This document shows, one piece after another, positions 56,766-64,000 of a stretch of DNA of 64,000 nt. The position numbers and the translations under genes are program-made. The notes beneath the pieces were generated by a model, which searched no databases, was not told the origin of the DNA, and saw only the letters and a list, made by a program, of their open reading frames with translations. Numbering within the stretch: the stretch's first letter is position 1; each line of letters opens with the position of its first letter. Where the stretch lies: assembly GCA_022432975.1 (NCBI GenBank), contig CM039502.1, positions 21,787,228 to 21,851,227 on the forward strand, given 5' to 3'. The DNA comes from Begonia masoniana. Lineage: Eukaryota; Streptophyta; Magnoliopsida; Cucurbitales; Begoniaceae.

Positions 56766-59387
56766 TGTAACACCCCTAATTCCGTACCCGTATTTCCGTA
56801 ATAAATTTTTCATTTTATACTTTTTACTTTTCTATGCTTTAAATAAAACTTTGTGCGGAATAAAAACTGAAGTTGAAAACAGAACTGAAATCGGAATTAA
56901 ATTTGAACCTTAAAAGCATTTAAAACAAACTATAAAACAATTAAAAAAACTTAAAAACATTAATTAAAAACATTTAAAATCATTCAGAAAAGGGGAGGGC
57001 AGAATCGGAAATCTGCCCTCAGAAATGTAACAGCGATCGGGCGCTGCTAATTGCAGCGCACGATCGCTGCATGCGCTGCACAATGCAGCGCACGATCGCT
57101 GCATTGTGCAGCGCCTGATCGCTGCACGCAGCGATCATTTGCTGCTGCAGCGATCCCCCACGGCGCCCAATCGCCGACCCCTCTCTCAGCGATCGCTGAC
57201 AGCGATCAGCGCATAGCGCCCGATCGCTGCAGCACCTCACTTCTTCCTTACTTCGTTCTTTTCTTTTGGAATCGCAAACTCCAGAGAGCAGATCCCTCAG
57301 CATCCCTCTCTGGAATCCGATTCCAGAGAGCATTTTGCTCTTTCTTTTCTTACTCAATTTCTCACCTTTATCACAAAGGTTGACAACTTAAATCAACCGA
57401 CACGCGGCGGACTTTGCGGAGTCCAACCGCGTGGATAACTCTAAAAACCGAGCTATCCTTAACAACCTACAAACAACATTTAAACTTAATTTAAACAACC
57501 AAACAGTTCCAGAATTTCTATAACGTTTAAATAGCGGTTCTAAACCAAAACATTTTATAACGTTCATCAAACAGTTTAAACCAAAACGTTTTACATACAA
57601 TTACCAAAACGTTATCTAATACCTATCCAGATCCAAACAACCTAAATATTCTATACAGTTATCAGATCACACATCCCAAAATAACCCCAGAGTCCATACA
57701 TACATCCCCACGGGTCATATCGCGCCTCGACTACCCAGCGCACACCCACGAGCATCATCCATCAACTGCCTCCGACATCAGGAGGAGGAACGTCGTCCTC
57801 ACCTGGATCTACGTCACCTAGCAGATCACCTACACCATACAGACACATATGAGATATTGAAATCTCAGTAAGCTACGTAAATGCAGATGCATGCGTGCGT
57901 ATGCCATTCAGAAATCATGCTCAGATTCAGATTACAGATACAGAATTACAGATTACAGATTCATTACGTCACAGACAGACAGAATTGTCACCGAGACCTC
58001 GACCCACTAACCCAAGGGGGCCCGTCCGGCGGTTGGACTACCCCGTGGGGTTAGAGAGGGGGGGTATACGCTTGCAACACGCACAGCCGTGCCTGAGCCC
58101 CATCTCGCGTGACCAGAAACAGACAGATTACGTTTATTCATTCAGATTTCGTTACAGATTTCATTTCAGATATACGTTCCTTTTCTTAAAAACACGTGCA
58201 GAAATTCCTTTTCATGACTTTCGAAAACCGTGATGCATGAACAGTTCATATCAGCGGAAAGTAAACAAACAACATACATATTAACCAGACAATACAACAT
58301 AACCTAGCTACCCAACCTAAACAACGTAAAACAAGGAACCCTCAAGGATCCTTGATACGACGACGAAGTATGGTGTAGACCTTTCGGTCAAGCAAGTCAC
58401 GAGAATTTACCTTGAGCGCGCTGGATCTCAAGCTTCGTCCACTGGAGTAGCGTGTCTGAGGTAAAACACGATATTTGCCGTTAAAACCGAATTAAGCAAT
58501 TAAACGTCCAAATTAGCAAAACCTTAACTAAAGATACTTCCTAATGCTTTAATTTGATTTATTAAGCTAATTCATCGAGCAATCGAACTTTTTTCCGAAA
58601 ACCCTAAAATTCTCGGATTTTAAACTTTTTCACGAATCGATTTATCTTCGTCCGATAACGTCCAATACGTTCAATATATACGTAATTATAGCTAACCTAT
58701 TAATTACGAAGCCTAAATCGCGTTTTTAACGGAAAACCTAATTTAAACCCTAACCCTAAATCAAACCAAAACTCAAAATAAACGACCGAAGACTAAAGCT
58801 ACATACCGAGGGTAGCGAGAGAGGAAGAAAACGTGAAGGACGGAGGAAAAACGGAAGAGAAACGGAGGTCGGACTCGTTGGAATCGCCGGCGGCCGAGAG
58901 AAGAAACCTTCTCTGTTCGTGCGTTCCAGAGAGAAAAGAGAGAAGAGAGGAAGTGAGGAAAAGAGAGAAAAGTGAGGTTATTTAATAATTTGATTTGGCA
59001 AATTACCAAATTGCCCTTAGCTCTTATTTCTATTTTGTTTCGTCCTTCGGTTCGTTAATGTCCAACTATTCGGATTCTCGAAAGTTCCATATTTTGCCAA
59101 CAACTTCTATTCATTGCCAGGGATTTATTAAAACTGTCCGTTCGCAATTTGGACCTCGTTTGCTATTTTTACGAGAACGTCTTTTACATTACGAAAAGCG
59201 TATTTACTCGGAATATAGTGTTTGATCTCCGAAAATTTCCGTAAATTCCTTAAAATTCTTATTATTCGTTAGAATCGTAATGACGCTTTCCTTTTGTGAA
59301 ACGGACCTGATTTGACATATTTACCAAAAATGCCACTAATAATATAATAATAATATAATCAAAGGTCCGTACAAACCGGATATTACA
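56766..59387 (-). repeat. LTR of Gypsy-2 (3' LTR in element orientation, 2622 bp)
   Basis: It starts TGTAACACCCCTAATTCCG and ends CCGGATATTACA on the plus strand. A GC-rich block at 57028-57240 is packed with GCAGCGATC/GCGATCGC words. A small telomere-like aaaccctaaccctaaa at 58745 is only two units and probably chance. Confidence 0.95.
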
Positions 59388-59401
59388 TTCTACCCTCCTT
59401 A
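59388..59401 (-). other. Polypurine tract of Gypsy-2
   Basis: On the minus strand it reads taaggagggtagaa, directly before the LTR, matching the Gypsy-1 tract. Confidence 0.85.
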
Positions 59402-59402
59402 T

Positions 59403-60650
59403 TCAGAATTTTGTCCACAAAATTGGATTACACAACAGATCAGGATACTTAGTCATCATATCCTGCTGTCGCTCCCAGGTAGCCTCTTCCACCTCGTGAT
59501 TCCGCCATAGAACTTTGACTAGCGGAATTTCTTTGTTGCGTAGAACCTTGATGGAATGCTCCAAAATACGTACTGGCCTCACCTCATAGCTCAAGGTAGG
59601 CTGCACCTCGATTTCTGTAGTCTCTACGATATGCGACGGATCGCGCAAGCACTTCCGAAGCATAGATACGTGAAATACGTCGTGGATACCCTCCATAGAA
59701 GCCGGAAGCTGCAATCTGTACGCCAACTTCCCGATCCTCTTCAGAATAGGAAAGGGTCCCACATATCGAGGGTTTAACTTACCCCTCCTTCCGAATCTCG
59801 CAACGCCTTTGAACGGAGAAACTTTAAGGTAAACCTCGTCACCTTCCTCGAACTCTAGCTCTCTCCGTCTGGTGTCAGCATAGCTCTTCTGTCTGCTCTG
59901 AGCTACCTCGATGCGCTGTCGAATAATGGCAATCTTCTCTGCCGTTTGCTGCAGAATCTCAGGTCCAACGACGCTGGCCTCGCCAACCTCGTCCCAATAC
60001 AGCGGAGATCTGCACTTTCGACCATATAAGGCTTCATACGGAGCCATACCGATAGTAGCCTGGAAGCTGTTGTTGTACGAGAACTCGATCAGTGGCAAAT
60101 ACCTGCTCCACGATCCTTGAAACTCAAGCACACACGCTCTGAGCATGTCCTCCAAAATCTGATTCGTCCTCTCTGTCTGACCATCAGTCTGAGGATGGAA
60201 CGCTGTGCTGAAGTTAAGCTGAGTCCCCATAGCTTTGTGCAGACTCTTCCAGAACTTCGATGTAAACCTCGGATCTCGATCCGAGACAATAGAAACCGGC
60301 ACTCCGTGCAACTTCACAATCTCTTGTACATAGAGCTCGGCGAGCTGATCCATAGACGATGTCATCTTCACAGGCAAAAAGTGAGCCGACTTTGTCAATC
60401 GGTCCACAATAACCCAAATGCCGTCATGGCCTCTCGTAGTCCTCGGGAGCCCCACAATGAAATCCATGGAGATCTGCTCCCACTTCCACTCCGGAATCGG
60501 CAGTGGTAACAGTGTTCCAGCGGGTCTCTGGTGCTCCGCCTTTACTTGCTGACATACTAGGCAGGTCTCAACGTACTTGGCAACCTCCCTCTTCATGTTC
60601 GGCCACCAGAAGTGCTGTCTCAAATCCCGGTACATCTTGGTACTCCCCGT
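59403..60650 (-). pseudogene. Gypsy-2 integrase and chromodomain-like tail
   Basis: An open frame from about [16 protein letters not shown] through the CLVCQQ zinc ligands, MDFIVGLP, VIVDRLTKSAHF, SDRDPRFTSKFW and HPQTDGQTERTNQ to the tail KVLRNKEIPLVKVLWRN and ATWERQQDMM. The integrase core is intact, unlike Gypsy-1. The upstream His ligands of the zinc region are lost because the frame begins inside a deletion junction. Confidence 0.9.
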
Positions 60651-61217
60651 AGTCAATGCACATCCTGAGGGTCCCGCCTTTCTTCTTGTCGAATAGAACA
60701 GGCGCACCCCAGGGTGAAACACTGGGTCGAATGAAACCTTTCTCCAATAACTCATCGAGCTGAGTCCTCAACTCACTCAACTCGGCTGGTGCCAACCGGT
60801 GTGGGTTCTTAAACCTCGGTGCAGAGTTAGGATATACGTCAATAATGAACTCAATCTCCCGGTCTGGTGGTAATCCGGGACGATCATCAAGGAATATGCC
60901 AGAGAACTCTCTGACAACAGGAATGTCGCTCGGCTTCACTCCGCTGAGCAACTGACAATTAAAGACAGAGGCCAATAAATAGAGCACGCACCTTTGAACT
61001 GCTCGTTGACCTCCATAGAATAAGAGATAGGCGATCCAGTCAATCGGTTCCTCGCCTGATAGGAAAACTCGGCTTTATCCGGGGGTCGGAAGGTCACAAT
61101 CCCGGAGCGACAATCGATGGTGGCGAAGTGCTGTGCTAGCCAGTCCATCCCCAAAATAAGATCGTACCGCTCTATGCTCATAACTATCAAACGAGCATAA
61201 AGGGTAATACTCCCCAA
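60640..61217 (-). pseudogene. Gypsy-2 protease-RT linker and truncated RT start
   Basis: It encodes LILGMDWLAQHFATIDC, then [32 protein letters not shown] and LRMCIDYG. The RT then stops at the junction to integrase near 60645-60655. About 1.4 kb present in Gypsy-1 (the rest of RT and all of RNase H) is missing. Frame breaks also occur near 60970 and 61200. Confidence 0.88.
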
Positions 61218-62443
61218 GGCAGCATCACACTGTACTCATACTCTGACGGCCCAGACTCTAACCCCAATCTAGCCATACATGCAGTCGATACGAAGGAGTG
61301 CGTAGCTCCAGTATCCATCAAAGTAAACACAGTAGCGCCCATAAGCAAAATAGTACCTGCAATCACGGCAGGCTGAGCCTCATCATCAACATCGCCAGGC
61401 CCGATCAACGCAAAAACCCTGGGTACAACCCTCCTCTGATCATCGCCTGGTAAATCTCGACCCAGATGCGGGCAATTTCTAACAAAATGGCCGACTCCGC
61501 CACATCTGTAGCATTTGTTCGTGCCAACTCGACACTCGCCACTATGTTCTTTCTGGCATCTGGGGCACCAGGGCATCTGAGAAGTCCCCTGTACCTGCTT
61601 TCCCTTGCCCCGATCATTTCCTCCCTCAAGAGGTCTCTTCGCACCCCTAGGCTGTGGCTGAGGTGGCTGTGCTCCAGGCTGCCATCCCTGATTCCGAGAC
61701 TGAGGACGGATCTCTTGGAAGAAGCCCTTCGCTGGCTCCCTCGGTTTAACACAAGTGGCCCTGGCAGCCTCTATGTCCAGAGCTCTGGCTGTAACGTCAG
61801 AATATGGCGCATCAATAATACCTGAGACTACCACGTGCATCCGAATCTCCGGATTGAGTCCCTCCATAAAGTGGTGCACCTTCTCCTCATTATCGCTGAC
61901 CAGGCGAGGTGCGAATCGTGATAAAGCCTCAAATCTCCGAATATAATCCGCAACTGAACCAGTCTGCTTCAGCTGCGTAAACTCGTTCCTCTTGGCCACT
62001 CTCACTGTGCGGCTGAAATACTTGTCGAAGAATAAGAACTTGAATCGATCCCAAGTCATAACTGATACATCTGTAGTCGACTTGATCGAGTCCCACCAGA
62101 AACGAGCGTCCAACGCTAAGTGAAATGTGGCATAAGCGACCCTGCTCCCGTTGGCAACCTCGGCGTAATCTAGCATGTCCTCCATAACCCGGATCCATTC
62201 CTCGGCACGTGTCGGATCCGATGACTGGCCGTCGAATACTAGAGGCCGTAGGCCTTGAAACCTCTGCATACCCTGATTACTGGGGACTACCAACTCCTGA
62301 GCCCTCTGATTCTCTCGCTGGTTCTCTCGATTCACTAGGTCTGTAATTTGTTGCGCTTGCCGGTCCATATGCTGAGACTGGCGATCTAACAATTCCGTAA
62401 GACGACCCATCGCGTCGTCTCTAGGATCCCTTCCTCGAACCAT
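61187..62443 (-). CDS. Gypsy-2 gag and protease N-terminal part
   Basis: A 418-residue ORF from MVRGRDPRDDAMGRL. The retrotransposon gag core is present (VAYATFHLALDARFWWDSIK, FLFFDKYFSRTVR, EFTQLKQTGSVADYIRRFEA). A Gln/Pro-rich linker precedes one zinc knuckle, CYRCGGVGHFVRNC. The protease active site is LMDTGATHSF near the C-terminus, after which the frame breaks in the protease (about 61190). Gag itself is uninterrupted and could be translated. It belongs to a mobile element rather than to the host. Confidence 0.88.
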   Translation of the reverse strand: MVRGRDPRDDAMGRLTELLDRQSQHMDRQAQQITDLVNRENQRENQRAQELVVPSNQGMQRFQGLRPLVFDGQSSDPTRAEEWIRVMEDMLDYAEVANGSRVAYATFHLALDARFWWDSIKSTTDVSVMTWDRFKFLFFDKYFSRTVRVAKRNEFTQLKQTGSVADYIRRFEALSRFAPRLVSDNEEKVHHFMEGLNPEIRMHVVVSGIIDAPYSDVTARALDIEAARATCVKPREPAKGFFQEIRPQSRNQGWQPGAQPPQPQPRGAKRPLEGGNDRGKGKQVQGTSQMPWCPRCQKEHSGECRVGTNKCYRCGGVGHFVRNCPHLGRDLPGDDQRRVVPRVFALIGPGDVDDEAQPAVIAGTILLMGATVFTLMDTGATHSFVSTACMARLGLESGPSEYEYSVMLPWGVLPFMLV

Positions 62444-62590
62444 ATTTATAAAACTCCTATAGAATTTAAAACAAGTAATCCTAAGAAACTGAAATCAAAC
62501 AAAGCAGTAAACAGACTTACAGTTGATGAAGGATGTCCGCGTAGTGGCTACGTAGTCGAGCAGTCTACAGAATCGATTTTAAAACCCGGG

Positions 62591-62603
62591 GTCTCTGATA
62601 CCA
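62591..62603 (-). other. Primer binding site of Gypsy-2
   Basis: On the minus strand it reads TGGTATCAGAGAC, complementary to initiator methionine tRNA, four bases from the LTR. Confidence 0.88.
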
Positions 62604-62607
62604 TAAA

Positions 62608-64000
62608 TGTAACACCCCTAATTCCGTACCCGTATTTTCGTAATAAATTTTTCATTTTATACTTTTTACTTTTCTATACTTTAAATAAAACTTTGTGCGG
62701 AATAAAAACTGAAGTTGAAAACAGAACTGAAATCGGAATTAAATTTGAACCTTAAAAGCATTTAAAACAAACTATAAAACAATTAAAAAAACTTAAAAAC
62801 ATTAATTAAAAACATTTAAAATCATTCAGAAAAGGGGAGGGCAGAATCGGAAATCTGCCCTCAGAAATGTAACAGCGATCGGGCGCTGCTAATTGCAGCG
62901 CACGATCGCTGCATGCGCTGCACAATGCAGCGCACGATCGCTGCATTGTGCAGCGCCTGATCGCTGCACGCAGCGATCATTTGCTGCTGCAGCGATCCCC
63001 CACGGCGCCCAATCGCCGACCCCTCTCTCAGCGATCGCTGACAGCGATCAGCGCATAGCGCCCGATCGCTGCAGCACCTCACTTCTTCCTTACTTCGTTC
63101 TTTTCTTTTGGAATCGCAAACTCCAGAGAGCAGATCCCTCAGCATCCCTCTCTGGAATCCGATTCCAGAGAGCATTTTGCTCTTTCTTTTCTTACTCAAT
63201 TTCTCACCTTTATCACAAAGGTTGACAACTTAAATCAACCGACACGCGGCGGACTTTGCGGAGTCCAACCGCGTGGATAACTCTAAAAACCGAGCTATCC
63301 TTAACAACCTACAAACAACATTTAAACTTAATTTAAACAACCAAACAGTTCCAGAATTTCTATAACGTTTAAATAGCGGTTCTAAACCAAAACATTTTAT
63401 AACGTTCATCAAACAGTTTAAACCAAAACGTTTTACATACAATTACCAAAACGTTATCTAATCCCTATCCAGATCCAAACAACCTAAATATTCTATACAG
63501 TTATCAGATCACACATCCCAAAATAACCCCAGAGTCCATACATACATCCCCACGGGTCATATCGCGCCTCGACTACCCAGCGCACACCCACGAGCATCAT
63601 CCATCAACTGCCTCCGATATCAGGAGGAGGAATGTCGTCCTCACCTGGATCTACGTCACCTAGCAGATCACCTACACCATACAGACACATATGAGATATT
63701 GAAATCTCAGTAAGCTACGTAAATGCAGATGCATGCGTGCGTGTATGCCATTCAGAAATCATGCTCAGATTCAGATTACAGATACAGAATTACAGATTAC
63801 AGATTCATTACGTCACAGACAGACAGAATTGTCACCGAGACCTCGACCCACTAACCCAAGGGGGCCCGTCCGGCGGTTGGACTACCCCGTGGGGTTAGAG
63901 AGGGGGGGTACACGCTTGCAACACGCACAGCCGTGCCTGAGCCCCATCTCGCGTGACCAGAAACAGACAGATTACGTTTATTCATTCAGATTTCGTTACA
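62608..64000 (-). repeat. Second LTR of Gypsy-2 (5' in element orientation), truncated by the window
   Basis: It matches 56766-58158 almost base for base at an offset of 5842, including the GCAGCGATC-rich block. Differences noted by eye include tttccg/ttttcg, ctatgc/ctatac, aatacc/aatccc, cgacat/cgatat, aacgtc/aatgtc and an extra GT near 63741. Confidence 0.95.

Larger units (their letters stand above)
56766..64000 (-). mobile_element. Young Ty3/gypsy chromovirus with deleted RT/RNase H (Gypsy-2), runs off the window
   Basis: LTRs at 56766-59387 and from 62608 to past 64000 flank a 3.2 kb interior on the minus strand with gag, protease, part of RT and integrase. The PBS (62603-62591) and polypurine tract (59401-59388) are in place. 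Over the comparable 1.39 kb the LTRs differ by only about half a dozen bases and one 2-bp indel by eye, so insertion was recent. Proteins are close to Gypsy-1 (Tekay/Del-like). The far end and the target duplication are beyond the window; the near flank is GAACT (56761-56765). Confidence 0.93.

Noticed and set aside
57019..57383. Overlapping ORFs of about 110 residues on both strands, repeated at 62861-63225
   Set aside because: They come from the GC-rich GCAGCGATC block of the Gypsy-2 LTR; duplication reflects the two LTRs, not a conserved gene.
58745..58762. Telomere-like ccctaaccctaaa
   Set aside because: Only about two units within an LTR; too short to be an interstitial telomere tract.

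Overview
This is a window of a flowering-plant nuclear genome. Intron-bearing genes with GT..AG junctions, a plant cyclin D2 remnant, a SAC51-type bHLH gene with its conserved upstream peptide, a plant GEM-like GRAM protein and a plant rhamnogalacturonate lyase all point to a eudicot. A cucurbit is possible, but the sequence alone does not prove it. No bacterial, organellar, rRNA, tRNA or CRISPR features were seen.

Layout. Positions 1-24,150 are a graveyard of transposable elements: a decayed Ty1/copia element with a shortened gag (1 to about 4.5 kb), a 1.1 kb solo LTR (4527-5654), and the last exons of a cyclin D2-like gene split by a complete but decayed 9.5 kb Ty3/gypsy chromovirus (6089-15593). 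These are followed by a non-autonomous hAT element (16011-17452), an LTR-like segment, and a second decayed copia whose integrase region contains four copies of a 114-bp unit. That copia is itself split by a 2.2 kb solo LTR (21928-24108). Positions 25.8-44.7 kb are the gene island, with six intact-looking protein genes: a SAC51-like bHLH (+) with its conserved uORF, a receptor-like cytoplasmic kinase (+), a GEM-like GRAM protein (-), a rhamnogalacturonate lyase (+), a small conserved-looking unknown protein (-) and TFIIA gamma (+). Positions 46.5-52.1 kb hold a hAT end, a decayed Helitron Rep/helicase (-), a PHD-finger gene fragment (+) and a solo LTR with a perfect 5-bp target duplication. 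Positions 52.4-64 kb hold a foldback MITE and a nest of four LTR insertions. The innermost is a young, RT-deleted gypsy element on the minus strand that runs off the window end.

The genes do not form a pathway. The main biological stories are: (i) a split uORF encoding the SAC51-family peptide upstream of the bHLH main ORF, expected to give thermospermine-linked translational control; (ii) a rhamnogalacturonate lyase that lacks the coding sequence for its middle FnIII-like domain, in frame, exactly where an intron holds a MITE-derived fragment and about 199 perfect copies of TTTTC; (iii) a cyclin D2 C-terminal exon cut by a retrotransposon whose LTR supplies the stop codon; and (iv) several lineage-specific repeat expansions inside LTRs and retroelement coding regions.
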